From: Misgurnus anguillicaudatus
Lineage: Eukaryota; Chordata; Actinopteri; Cypriniformes; Cobitidae
Assembly (NCBI RefSeq): GCF_027580225.2
Contig: NC_073352.2
Coordinates: 33,056,501 to 33,120,500, forward strand
DNA: 64,000 nt
Direction of reading: 5' to 3'
A model generated the notes under the pieces. It saw only the letters and a program-made list of their open reading frames with translations, did no database searches and was not told where the DNA came from. Position numbers and translations under genes: made by a program. Of the stretch, positions 51,473 to 63,567 are shown in pieces (within the stretch, counting starts at the first letter, position 1; every line of letters starts with the position of its first letter).

Positions 51473-53136
51473 CACTGTTAGAAATAAAGGTACAAAAGTT
51501 GTCACTGATGCAGTTTAAAAAGTCCACCATATGTATCATTTAGGTACAGATTGAGGTACAATATGTATCTTTAAAGTACCAGTACACTGTAAAAAAAAAA
51601 GTGCAGCATGAAGTTACAACTATTTGGTAACCTACTATTTTAAGTTTTAAGTTGACATAACTTATAAAAACAAGTTAAAATTGTTTAACTTATATTATAT
51701 TATTATATTTTTATGTTATGTTAACTTAACAAAGTATTTTGATTTGACATAATTTTTACTGCATATGTAGCTACTGTTAAACATTGTTGGTTCAACTTAA
51801 ATAAGTAAGTTACATGGCTGTCTCAAAATTTTGAGTTCATTAAACCCAAAAATATTAGTTGACATAATTTTTACACAACTTTTTTAGCTAATATTTCTTA
51901 AATTGAATAAACTCATTTTTTTAAAGCAACCAGCACTGTTAACCCAAATATTGTCTTTACTTAAACAATGAAGTAATCATCACTTAATATTTTGTGTTTT
52001 TAGCCAAAGCTTAAAAAAGTTTAGTTGATTTAACTTTTACGCTTACAAAATCCATTAAACTAACACATTCAAGTAAAATGAACTTAAAAGTATTAGTTCA
52101 TGTTGTGAGGAATACCTATAATCTTTGCGCCTGAATATTTTGATTATTTTCTGCTTTTTCACAGAATTAAAAACTGATAAAAACTATAAATTCAGATAAT
52201 TTACTTACCACCATGTAATCCAAACTGTTGCTGTCTTTCTTTGTTTAGTCGAGAAGAAATTATGTTTTTTTTTTTTGTTTTTTTTTTTAGGAAAATATTC
52301 CAGGATTTTTCTTATTTTAATGGACTTTAATGGACCCCAACACTTAACAGTTTTAATGTAGTTTCAAATTGCAGTTTCAACGGAGTTTCAAAGGACTCTA
52401 AATTATCCCAAACGAGGCATAAGGGTCTTATCTAGCGAAACGATTGTCATTTTTGGCTAGAAAAATAAAAAATATGCACTTTTACAGCACAGCTTCTCGT
52501 CTTCCTCCGGCTATGTGACGAGCCGGCGCGGCCTCACGTAATTGCGTGGTGATGTGGAAAGGTCACGTGTTACATATATGAAACGCACATTTGCGGACCA
52601 TTTTAAACAATAAACTGACACAAACACAGTAATTAGTATCATTTGACATACAACAACGTCTGAACGGTCCTCTTTCTCCACATTTGTAAACACAGGGGTG
52701 TAGTTTCGATACGTCACCCGTGACCTCTTAACATGATGACGTATTGTGTGAGGTCGTGTTGGCGCGTCACAGGACCGCCAACGCGGTTCTGTGCATATTT
52801 TTCTTGCCAAAAATGACAATCATTTCGCAATTTTAAACTGCATTAAAACTGTTAAGTGTTGGGGTCCATTAAAGTCCATTAAAATGAGAAAAATCCTGGA
52901 ATGTTTTCCTCAAAAAACATAATTTCTTCTCGACTGAACAAAGAAAGACTTCAATATTTTGGATGACATGGTGGTGAGTAAATTATCTGGATTTTCTTTA
53001 AGAAAAGGACTAGTCCTTTAACCCCTGACGGTACATATATGTTTCTTTTTCAAGTTAAATGTTTGGAGCAAGTGTACTTTTTACAGATACCTGTACAAGC
53101 TTAAGGTACAAATTTGCACATTTTACACTGTAGTGC
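51473..53136. mobile_element. Composite: GTAC-type element interrupted by others
   Basis: The left flank GCACTGTTAGAAATAAAGGT and the right flank TACAAATTTGCACATTTTAC, ACTGTAGTGC are GGTACA-rich like the MITE at 37138. Between them lie a CACTGTAAAAAAAAAAGTGC-type segment (about 51590-52110) and the palindrome at 52175-53022. The boundaries of the outer element are uncertain. Confidence 0.4.
52175..53022. mobile_element. Palindromic element (GGACTAGTCC family)
   Basis: The right arm ends TTAAGAAAAGGACTAGTCCT. The left arm holds TCAGATAATTTACTTACCAC and TTTCTTTGTTTAGTCGAGAA, the complements of segments near 52940-53000. It is related to 21680-22232 and 35877-36722. The left terminal bases are eroded. 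Confidence 0.7.
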
Positions 53137-55073
53137 ACAGCTTAAGAATGCTTTGAGTAAGCATTTTTGTGCAAAACACGATTATCAGTGTTGTCATGTG
53201 TGCCTCAATGAAAGCATGAAAATCACATGGTCAGTAAGTATCACACATTTACTTTTGATGTCTAACCTAGAAATGATGCAGAATCATATATTTTTTTATT
53301 TTTACACTATTATTTTTCTTTGTTTGACATTTTTCAAATGCTTAAACTTTTGAATATAAAATGTCAACATTTTTTGTGTAATCAAAAATGTTTGATCCGC
53401 AATGTATGCGCAGATTAATCTGTCTGTCTTTCTGTCAGAAATCAAACAATTCTGTCACAAATTCAACCTAAGCACAATATAAAAATTATATATTTTAAAT
53501 ATATATATATATATCTTTCACAGTCCTGATATGACAAATCTCTGGAAAAATAGAAGGGGGATATTATTAAACAAGAGAAACCGTACGAGTGACTTGCTGT
53601 TGCAGAAAACAACAGTAACTGGATAGAAAGAGGTAGGCAGATGAGATGGGTAGAAAGAGTCAGATGCACCAACAGAGAAGAGGGGGTTAACACACGACCC
53701 ACCATACTGGAAAGAGAAGGGGGTGAATAAAAGAGAATAGCTTTCCCCTTTTCTGCTCTGCCTGCGAGCATCTCATCAACTATTCATCACTTACTGCGCT
53801 CATCTCTTTCTATCGCTCGCCCGCTTGCTCTCTTTTACACTTTGCTCTGCCTCTCTCTCTCTCTCGCCCAGCCTTCATTCACGGTATCCTCGGCTCCGAG
53901 AGGTGTGTCAGGAATGTCTAATTGAAATGAACTGATAGAAACACATAGACTCGGGCAGGTTGACTGAGCTGAGCTCATTTTCAAGACCATCACACTAACA
54001 GGTGCCGTTTCTGCGGTATATCTAGTAAAGTCATTGTTATTGTAAGGCCAGAGACACAGTAAGCAAGCACGCAATTGCAGTTAGGTTGCACATAATTAAC
54101 GTGCACTGTCACACTTTAGAAAATCACATGTTTTTATCAGATTAGATGCTATGTTTTTTCTAACCAGCACTAGGGGAAGCGTCACACATTTGTGTTTACA
54201 ACGTGCTTTTGAAGAAAAAGTAATCGCTGGATTTGCCAGGTGGAAGGTTCCTGTATATTCAAAAGCAGAAGTGCATACTTGAAAAATATTATTTAGTACT
54301 TGTATGTGTTACTATTGGACTTTGTAGTGCTTTGTTAATGCTACAGCCACTTTGCAACATCGCTGAGCATGCAATCAATAGTTGCATCTTACTTGTGTTG
54401 AGTGTGTTTGGTTTATGGATCTCTGACTGCTTCCTGATGCATTTCAAAATTAGTACCAGAAAAATCTGTGTATCAATCAACAGGATTAGTTTGAGTATAT
54501 ATCTGTAAAAATAATTGTTACTTCTAATACTACTTTGCACTATTAAATTGACATTCATTAATGCATTGAGAAGAACATTTGCTATACATATGTTGAAGTG
54601 TTTTTGCCAACTGTGACAAAAATTTAATTCATAATTAATAATAATTCACAAATTGTGTGTGTAAAGTTTCCATCGTAATGCTGTTCAAATTAACTTCAAA
54701 TAAAAAAAAATTCTGAATGGATGGCCAATGTATACAACGCAGACTGCATCCCATCCGAAATCGCATACTTTCTTACTATGTAGTAGAAACAGTAAGTGAC
54801 ACTACTGTCAACTGAATTCACAGTAATAGTATGTGAAAAGTACTTGGATGACCTACTTCATCTGGCTAGATTCTGAAGTGTGCACTTTGATGGACACTTT
54901 ACTGTCCCATCCCATGAGGCCATGGTAGAGGATTTTATGAATGGACATGACATGACACAACTGACCCTAGTAGGTCACATGACATTGACAACAGGGCGAA
55001 TGTAGTACGTCTGGATTTCATTCATACTATAGAGCTTGTTGAGACCTTACTTATTCAAAATAAGTACTTACTT

Positions 55074-56011
55074 AAAGGTGCATTGTGTAATCTCTTGACA
55101 GAAATGCAATAAAATCTATATAACTATATTATCAGTGGTGTGTAAAGACCTTACACAATGAACTGTATTGTTTTTATTACTTTAGAATGAGCCATTTCTA
55201 TCTACTAGAAAGTCGCCGTCATGTTTCTACAGTAGCCCTAAATAGATAAACTGTTTTACGGAGCGTGTATTGTCACTACGTTATCTAAGACAACAACATG
55301 TTTGTCCTGTGGTGGTTACCATATAGGAGTGGTCTTCACTATTTTTTTCATGAGAGCCACACTGATAGGTCAGGGTCAATAGGAGAGCCACCTTTACCGC
55401 AAAGTATCAAAAGTTACATCCAGTCATAAATAGCATGTCTGCTTATCAATCTGTCAATCATTCTTTATCATTTACCAGTCAAATTTGTAACTGAGACAAG
55501 ATAATTTTCCTTAATGACAAAAACAGGATTTTAATGCTAAGCATTCCTATAATATGCTTATGCAGTTCCCCCCCCAAACCACCAGGGGGCCACCTTTCTC
55601 GTAATTTTTATGCAGCGCTGCACAGAACGGTTGGCGAGTGACATTACTGTGCTGCGAGAGCAATTCGAAAGCATAAAAAGCAATCTTATCTCGCGGTACT
55701 TTGATGTCATATGACGAACGCTCTGTGCAAGCACTGCATGTGATTAAACATGCTTATCGACGTGCATCTTAATCTAATAGGTATGGTTTTCTAACAAAGT
55801 TAGCATCCGGAGCAAAAAAGACAGAAAAAGTGCATGCCTGCATGATCATATCACTGTAGTATTTACTGCCATGCGAGCCACAAATTAAAGCTTGCCGAGC
55901 CGCGCAATGAAGAACACTGCCATATAGGTTTTGAAATTGAAGGGTAAGCTGTTGGTCGCAATTTGCAATTTCACCACTAGATGCTTCTAAAATGTACACA
56001 CACCACCTCAA
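55074..56011. mobile_element. Element with TTAAAGGTGCATTGTGTAAT end
   Basis: The left end is TTAAAGGTGCATTGTGTAAT. The right end has TTTCACCACTAGATGCTTCT and ACACACACCACCTCAAA, a decayed complement. A hAT insertion (55328-55920) occupies the middle. Confidence 0.6.
55328..55920. mobile_element. Non-autonomous hAT element with 8-bp TSD CATATAGG
   Basis: The perfect direct repeat CATATAGG stands at 55320-55327 and 55921-55928. The ends are AGTGGTCTTCACTATTTTTT on the left and AATGAAGAACACTGC on the right, a diverged inverted repeat of the CAGTG-TCTTCA type with GAGCC blocks next to each end. The 593-bp length and lack of a frame mark it as non-autonomous. Confidence 0.8.
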
Positions 56012-57586
56012 AGGGACACTCCACTTTTTTTTAAAAAATACGAATTTTCCAGTTCCCAAGAGTTAAACATTTGATTTTTACCGTTTTGGAATTCATTTAG
56101 CCGATCTCCGGGTCTGGCGATACCACATTTAGCACATAGATATGTACACAAGATGTCGCCTTGGCTACGGCAGTTTATTGGACCGAATGCGTCAAATAGA
56201 GCCGCCATCTTGAAACAGGGGAACACCGCAACAGCGTCATTGTAGGCAATGGTGTAATGGAAATAAAATAAATCGGCATGAATGTGATTTTCTTGGTTTT
56301 CTTTTGGTTCATTTCAACAGTCAGACATGTATTTAGCATTGAGTCTAGAAAAAAAATTAAGTTTTGATATTATGAAAATCTACTTTTTCTAACTATAATG
56401 CATATTGCTAGTAGGCCAACATCCATACACAGCACAAAAGTCTGGCAACATCCATGAATTCGAAGTGCAGGCGGAGATAGTAGCATTACCTAGCTATGTC
56501 CTATGACAAGACCCCTGTTTCAAGATGGCGGCGGTTTTGACACATGCTTAAAACCCAAAGGCGACATCTAGTGTATATATCTATGCTTTTAGCATACGCA
56601 CAACCGGCGCAACGTCATAGAATGTCTCTGAACAGGTTCACGCCCACTTTTGGGGGGAATCAGACTAGGCCTTCCATTGGCTTCCATTCAAAATAGCGGA
56701 ACAAAGCAACGTTCGTACACAGCCGGCAGGTGTAAATAACTTATGAAATCCCTCAGATTAAACATGTTGAGTAATAATCTGTCCACCCTGCCTGCCATAG
56801 AGCGCGAAAGATACATTAACATATTTAATTTGGTCAATATAAAAACATGACAGATAAATACTCGACATGTTTAATCTGAGTGATTTCATAAGTTATTTAC
56901 GCCTGCCGGCTGTGTAAAAACGTTGCTTTGTTCCGCTATTTTGAATGGAAGCCAATGGAAGGGCTGCTTTTTTTATCCCCCAAAAAGGGGCGGTGACGAA
57001 ATTTACAGTCAAGTTCCCGGATGTGCCGGTAGTCCGTATAGCTTAGCACAATCAATTGAATCTAATTAGACCTTTAGCATCTCACTCAAAAATAACCAAA
57101 TAATTTTGATAATTTTCCTATTTAAAACTCTTTAATATGATATTATGCAGTGCACAGAAATAGTCCCCTGCTATTGAAAGTTATAAAGGGAACTATTATT
57201 GGGCGCTGCGTAATATTATTGCACCTCCTGCAGCCATTTTGCTGCAGTAAAGTCCTTGATTATTACACCAGAATGAGAGTATAGTTCCTAGATATATCTG
57301 CCTAGAAAATCACAACTTTTAATTTTCTGTCAGTCTTAGTACATGGTGTAAATACAGAAGAGTCAAGTTTTAAATAGAAAAAATATCAAAACTCTTTGGT
57401 TATTTTTGAGCGCAATGCTAATGGTCTAATCAGATTCAATGGATTATGCTAAGCTATGCTAAAAGGGTATACCACCAGACCCAGACATTGGCTGAATGGG
57501 TTCTAAAACTGTAAAAGTTAAATATTTGTCTCTAGGTGAGATGGAAAATTGGAACATTTTCAAAAAAAGTGGAGTGTCCCTCTAAA
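56012..57586. mobile_element. Element with AAAGGGACACTCCACTTTTT ends, long copy
   Basis: The left end is AAAGGGACACTCCACTTTTT and the right end AAAAAGTGGAGTGTCCCTCT. Sub-terminal GATCTCCGGGTCTGGCGATA on the left is opposed by CCAGACCCAGACATTGGCTG on the right. Internal foldback is also present: GCCGGCAGGTGTAAATAACT (56721) against TTATTTACGCCTGCCGGCTG (56891). A shorter sister copy is at 62897-63567. Confidence 0.75.
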
Positions 57587-58092
57587 TAGAGTATGCAATT
57601 TGGGATGCAGCTGTAGTATGTGTGGTCATGCCAATATGGCGACGTAATGGTGTGATGACATCATAATGCGAGCTGTTTCTAGAGCAGCGGTTTGACGCCG
57701 TAGTGATACAGAAAATGTGAAACAGCGTCTGTGCTAACGTTTAACTCTTGTGTTAATAGGTTGTGTACTGCAAGTGCAAGTGTACTGAAGGTGATGCTAG
57801 TGTAAGCTGTTCCCGTTTGGCTCGGAGACCTGCTGTGTCGACTTTTTCTTATCTTCTTTTTTATTAATTAGCAGCTGTTTCTTCTCTCTGGGCTCCATTG
57901 GGAATCTGCCTGTTATGTCGATGTAGATCCCATGTGTAAGGCAACACTACACGTTATCGTCTTATAAAAATAGCTTTCGCGATTTTTGACAAAATATACC
58001 TACAGTAGTATTGATACTACTATATAATCATAATAAGTAAAACTGCAACCTGCTAACAGCAGTGTAAGAAGCTTTTTTTTGTTTGGGTAACA

Positions 58093-59156
58093 CCAAGGCT
58101 GTGTCCCATATAGCCCCCTATACCCTTAAATAGTGCACTATAGACGGTTTTGGCAACAAAAACATAAACAAACAGCGTTTGTGGCCCAAATTTAACTTTC
58201 GGTGGACTTCCACATACAATCAATAGCTACAGAGTCTCTCTAGAGTAGATTATTTTTGGTAACCAGCAAAATAAGTAAATTACCTTAGTTCAAATCAAAG
58301 CTAATAGGGATGCATAACGATCAATCGTGATTAATCTATAGCAGAATAAAAGTTTTTGTTTACATTGTATATGTGTGTGAACTGTGTATAATAAATTTGT
58401 ATAGATAAATGCACACACATGCATGTATATATTTAAGAAATGTTTACATGTGTATATACATTTATGTTTAATTTATATTTAATATAAATACTTAATATAT
58501 AATTTTTTTCTTAAAATTATACATGCATAATTATTATACACAGTTCACACACATATTTGATGTAAACAAAAACTTTTTTCTGCTATAGATTAATCGCAAT
58601 TAATCGTTATGCATCCCTAATAGCTAACAACTATTAAACTGATCTAAAGTTAATGTGTAAAATGAATCTACGCAATGTTAGCTACAGATCCTTAAATTCT
58701 TGCCTGGCTGCCAAATTTGCACAGAGGAGAACCATGCTTACTCTCTTCCCTTGTCATTTGGAAACCAAAACGTTTTTATTTTCCACAAGGTATTTCTTAC
58801 GGAGGTTAGTTTAGTCGCTGGCCAGTCCGATAAACAAGCACAGATGTTAACTTCGGGATATGTGCGTAATCATAGCAACACATGTGCGTCCCATAAACTA
58901 GTATATTTGTGGAAACATTGATTTTTAGTGGTGTCCGAAATCATTATTGAGTGCACTCATTGAGTGTGCCACCAATGTACACTCGCAGTTAGCGTCAAAT
59001 TAATTCTCGATTCTCGGCGGAAGATGGCCCCTGCACTGCAGCGCTTTCAGCGAGAACAAATGTCTGAATTCACTCATTTTCATTCACTCATTCGAGTCAG
59101 CTATATTAGTGAACTACTAATGTAGTGAATAAGGGTATATTTCGCACACAGAGCAA
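58093..59156. mobile_element. Element with GGCTGTGTCCCATATAGCCC end, containing a nested MITE
   Basis: The left end is GGCTGTGTCCCATATAGCCC followed by CCTATACCC. The right end is GAATAAGGGTATATTTCGCACACAG in decayed complement. The MITE at 58305-58619 sits inside. Confidence 0.5.
58305..58619. mobile_element. Palindromic MITE (TAGGGATGCATAACGAT ends)
   Basis: The left end is TAGGGATGCATAACGATCAA and the right end ATTAATCGTTATGCATCCCTA. Opposed internal segments: TGTGTGAACTGTGTATAATA and TTATACACAGTTCACACACA. Confidence 0.88.
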
Positions 59157-59226
59157 ATTCCCAGTATTAGTAGTGGTAACTAGGGTATTTTTAAAGAAAC
59201 TACGATTCTTACATTTTTCATGGCAT

Positions 59227-60154
59227 TAAAGGGATAGTTCACCCACAAATGAAAATTCTGTCATCATTTACTAAACTCAATTACACACATTTTACTCAAT
59301 TCAATGCATTAGTTTAGTGTTGTTGCAGAAGGCTACACGTGTCAAAGCAGTGGTGCCTTTAAAAGTGCCTTATGCTACGTACACAACAAACGCGGAGCAT
59401 CGCGGTACTCGCTCTAGATTACTCTCATGATAACTTTGTTTCATGCGAATTTTTCGCTCGAGTTGAATATTTTCAAATTGAGGGCGAAGACGCATTTAAG
59501 GCAAATAGCGCATGTTTTGGCAGCAAACGCACCGTCCATAACGTAAAAAATTGACTCATTCAATTTTCATTTTTTTTTTGTAGGTAAGTGGTTGCAATCA
59601 ATTTATTTAAGCTTTATTTATACAAAAGTTTTTTTTGTTTTGTTTTGTATTCAATTTTTTTTTTTGTTTAAATGTAGCTTAAATAAATTGATTGCAATGA
59701 CTTAACTTAGGACAGATGCGTGAGTGTGTGCATATGCATGCGCACAGACAGAGGCACACCAGTGCAGCTGCCTATGACCTGCTGGATTTATAACACAAAA
59801 CAAAATGACAGAAACAGAATGAGGCACACTAATCGAAATACGTCGAAATGTGCAAAAAACGATTAATTGCACACAGCCCTACAAACCTGTATAAAAAAAT
59901 TCTGATGAACACGAAGGAAGATATTTTAAGGAATGTTTGTAACCAATCCGATAATGAGCACTATTCACTTCCAGTGTAAATAAAAATAATACTATGGAAG
60001 TGAATGGGGCTCATGATCGGTTTGGTTACAAACATTACTCAAAATATCTTCCTTTGTGTTCATCAGAGCGGAGGAATTTGTACAGGTTTGTAACAACATG
60101 AGAGTGAGAAAATGATGACAGAATTTAGATTTTTGTGTGAACTATCCCTTTAAT
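59227..60154. mobile_element. Foldback MITE split by an insertion
   Basis: The left end is AAAGGGATAGTTCACCCACA, then ATTCTGTCATCATTTACT. The right half (59885-60154) ends TGTGTGAACTATCCCTTTAA and is itself palindromic around ATACTATGGAAGTGAATGGG. The intervening 59285-59880 is foreign and includes a hairpin (GGTTGCAATCAATTTATTTA near 59588 against TAAATAAATTGATTGCAATG near 59681). Confidence 0.7.
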
Positions 60155-60157
60155 TAA

Positions 60158-61083
60158 AGAGCAACTATGGTCCGATTCATGATTTTACATTTCCTTTGGT
60201 GTGTAAGTGTGTATTAGTAGGCTACATGTTAACGATATGCAAAAGGTACAAAACCCAAAGTAAACGATGACGCGACGTCTCAGACGTAAATCTCTTTTCT
60301 TGGACTACAACAAACACACGGATTGTAGTTAACAGTTTACTTCCTGGGATTGGTTGTGTAGACAAGACCGACATTATCATAATTCCTCCCGCTTTGACTC
60401 ACAGCCTGTAAGTGAATCTTTTAAACATGGTAATGAGCGTTACATATCCCGCTGACATCAAAGGAGTGGCAGCTGGTGACTTCTTTTTTTGAAGGCGCAC
60501 GATGCGAAGTTCGTCACAACATGTATGTAGCCCGTCATGTGTGTGGTTCGTAATTTCAAAATATTTGTTCTGCACTTTGAGAGATCGTGTGTGCGTCAGG
60601 TGTCCTGCCAAAATAAGTGCCTGCTGCAGACGCGTCTATAGGATTTATGATAAAAGAGACGATCGTGTTTGCCAGATACTCACATCATCTCATGCGTAAT
60701 CAGAGTTTAATGTTACGGGAGTGTCTTGCGAGTGTCTTGTCTCTTTTACCATAAAAAGTTTTAACGCACTCTCTCGACACGCAGGACACATATTTTGGAA
60801 AAGGAAACCACACACATGATACTCCGAACACTTATTTTGAATTAGCGCCCCTCGGATGAGGAGTCACAAGCCGCCACTGCATCAGAGGTATTCAGGTCAT
60901 ATTAGCTGGCCAATCACGGCGCTTTTTCAAATCGATGAGTTTTGTACAAAATCAATGCGTTTGAGGAAAGCAGTATATCTGGAGCTACAAAAATGTATGG
61001 TGTGTAGAAAATAATGTGTTTTTTAACCATAAACCACGTTAACACATTGTATTATACAAAAAACACAAAATAACGTTGTTTTA
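60158..61083. repeat. Teleost dispersed element (AAAGAGCAACTATGGTCCGA)
   Basis: It starts TTAAAGAGCAACTATGGTCC, contains TGGTGTGTAAGTGTGTATTA and ends with CACGTTAACACATTGTATTA and TAACGTTGTTTTAAAG. I recognise its start and end as a frequent cyprinid repeat of about 0.9 kb. The superfamily is not determined here. Confidence 0.55.
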
Positions 61084-61569
61084 AAGGGGCAATAAGTAGG
61101 ATTTACCCCCATCTAGTGGTGAAATTGTATTTTGCATTCAAACGAACAGTGCTCTCTAGCGCCTCGCCTTTCCAAATGCGTGTTGCAGTTGAATCAATAA
61201 CTTTCACGGGGAAATATGACAATACGGTCGCATTGCAGGACTGTCGCGTGACGCGTGTTTGATACACTATTACACAACAACACCAGCGAGTCAAGCACCA
61301 GCGGAGCTAACGAGACGCCATCTGTTATTAATGCCGAAGGTAATGTGTTAATGTTAATTTGAGCGCCATTTCATTATGTAAACTTTTACTATACGGATAA
61401 TATCCGGTGTCATTGTCCATCAAATTGCTGACGGCCAGAGTCTGGCTGGCTCTCACACTGGCTCAGAGAGAGTGCAGAAAGTATCTCTCGTGCACCTCTA
61501 GCTACTCCGTTTACAGAGGCAGGGAGGAATAAAACGACAGAGGCGAGGATAAACTAATTTCACCGAGCA

Positions 61570-62303
61570 GTAGAGGCGGACACTACTTAAGTATTTCTAC
61601 TTAAAAGTACATTTTCAAGTATTTGTATTTTATCATTTTTTTATTTTATTTTTTAAAACATACATTCCAAAGCATATTATCATAAACGTAACTGCACTAC
61701 ACTTCATAATTTCAAGTTTTTGGTTTATATTTAATATTTAAGTACATTAAAGGGGACAGAGAATGAAAAAAACATTTTTACCTTCTTTGTTGAATAATGG
61801 TAGTCTACCCACATTCACAAACATACAAAAAGTGTTAGACATGCTAAACATCTCAGTCTCATAGAAATTCCTCTTTTAGAAATGTCAGCCAGAAAACAGC
61901 CCAATCTTAAAAAACTGATGCTTATGACATCACAGGCATCTAACTGCCCCTCCACTTTAAAATAATTGGCTACATTTTTTGAGTGGCAGCAAAGTCAGCC
62001 AATCAGTAATGAGACTGCAAGTTAAGCCAGTAGGGGGAGCCAAATAGGTGCAAAACCACTTGTTTAAAATCCCCCACCCTAATAGAGCTATCTGAGAGAG
62101 GTTTTTAGGAAGCTTCTAAGGCATTACAGACCCAAACAAAATTTTTTTTGTCTACATATCACATCACAGAACAAGGATAAATACCCAATCATTCTATGTC
62201 ACCTTTAAAAATCCCAAGAAATTTCCCAAGACAACTCTCTTGATAAAGCACAGATGCTTGGAAAATGAAACTAAAATACTCAAGTAGTGTCCACCTCTGC
62301 CGA
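61570..62303. mobile_element. Middle element (GAGGCGGACACTACTTAAGT ends)
   Basis: The left end is GAGGCGGACACTACTTAAGT and the right end ACTCAAGTAGTGTCCACCTC. It contains the element at 61747-62213. Confidence 0.75.
61747..62213. mobile_element. Innermost MITE (TTAAAGGGGACAGAGAATGA ends)
   Basis: The left end is TTAAAGGGGACAGAGAATGA and the right end TCATTCTATGTCACCTTTAA. Familiar internal marks include TTATGACATCACAGGCATC. Confidence 0.75.
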
Positions 62304-62896
62304 ACAGTGACTAAGTTTGTGTTAAAGGGTTTGCATCCGTTTGCCACAGTAGATGCCTCTGCATTTCGGTAGGTTAATTTTCTGTATTTGCTGTATTTTG
62401 TCCAGCATCATGTCTTTTCAAAAGAAAATAACAAATGCATGCATGACCAAAAGTTGCATGTTTTATGTCAGTCTAGTTCTGTTTTATTAATTCCTAGTCC
62501 TATCACATATTTACTGATTGAGAAACACTGCCTTAGGTTATAGGTCCCTGGACTTTACTTTAAGAAGTAGCTCACCTACTTTTAAGTTTGTTCTGAGGTT
62601 GCTACACATAATTTGTGTATACTCTGTTCTGGGTCTTCTGAACAGATATTAGCTAATACAAACATACAAATTTGTGATTATTCCCTCACCCAATGAGAAT
62701 CGATAAGGAATCGGATCGATAAGCAACATCGATAATGGAATCGGAATCGTTAAATCCTTATCAATTCCCATCCCTATACTGGCAGAGGTCATTTGACACC
62801 AACGAGGACGTATTTATGAATAAAGACATTGATTTTGATTAGTAAAACACTAAAATCCTACTTACTGTCACTTTAAGCAATGAAATAGGTGCACTT

Positions 62897-63567
62897 TAAA
62901 GGGACACTCCCTTTTTTAAAAAAAATATTCTCATTTTCCAGCTCCCCTACAGTTAAACATTTGATTTTTAACGTTTTGGAATCCATTCAGCTGATCTCCG
63001 GGTCTGGCGCTACCACTTTTAGCATAGCTTAGCGCAATCCATTGAATCTGATTAGACCATTAACATCACGCTAAAAAATAACCAAAGAGTTTGGATATGA
63101 AGAGTTTCGTTGCAAAACGAGATAACCACCGTTTTTTTAATTGTTCAGAAATCTCGTTTTTTGGTTGTGCATTCCAATTAATTTCAATGCAACTGCAGTT
63201 GGTTTGTATTGATTTAAACCTTCATAACTTAAAAAATACAGCTAAGTAGCACCATAAAACAAAATAATAACATGATAACATAATAATAAACATGTTTTGA
63301 CAAAAAAAAAGGATTTTTGCAACGAAACTCTTCATATTTTTCCTATTTAAAACGTGACTCTTCTGTAGTTACATCGTGTACAAAGACCGATTGAAATTTA
63401 TAAGTTGCGATTTTCTAGGCAGATATGTCTAGGAACTATAGCCTACTCTCATTCTGGGGTAATGATCAAGGGCTTTGCTGCTGTACCATGGCTGCAGGAG
63501 GTGCAATGATAGTACACAGTGCCCGAAAGTAGTCCCCTAAGTAGTGTAAAGTGGAGTGTCCCTTTAA
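62897..63567. mobile_element. Element with AAAGGGACACTCCC ends, short copy
   Basis: The left end is AAAGGGACACTCCCTTTTTT and the right end GTAAAGTGGAGTGTCCCTTT. It shares GATCTCCGGGTCTGGCG and AATCCATTGAATCTGATTAG with 56012-57586, and carries its own insertion at 63094-63337. Confidence 0.75.
63094..63337. mobile_element. Small palindromic insertion (ATATGAAGAGTTTCGTTGCA ends)
   Basis: The ends are ATATGAAGAGTTTCGTTGCA and TGCAACGAAACTCTTCATAT, a perfect 20-bp-plus inverted repeat. The related element at 56012-57586 lacks this segment between ACCAAATAATTTTGAT and TTTTCCTATTTAAAAC (about 57096-57128), so it serves as an empty-site reference. Confidence 0.85.

Larger units (their letters stand above)
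54746..57613. mobile_element. Outermost element (GCATCCCATCCGAAATCGCA end) of a nest
   Basis: The left end is TGCATCCCATCCGAAATCGC and the right end GTATGCAATTTGGGATGCAG. About 330 bp of its own left part survive to 55072 and some 25 bp on the right. The rest is occupied by the elements 55074-56011 and 56012-57586. Confidence 0.6.
61084..62877. mobile_element. Outer element (GGGGCAATAAGTAGGATTTA end) of a triple nest
   Basis: The left end is AAAGGGGCAATAAGTAGGAT, followed by TACCCCCATCTAGTGGTGAA. The right end is ATCCTACTTACTGTCACTTT. Same family as 17633-18042, but swollen to 1.8 kb by the element at 61570-62303 and a GGAATCG-rich fragment (about 62690-62775). Confidence 0.7.
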
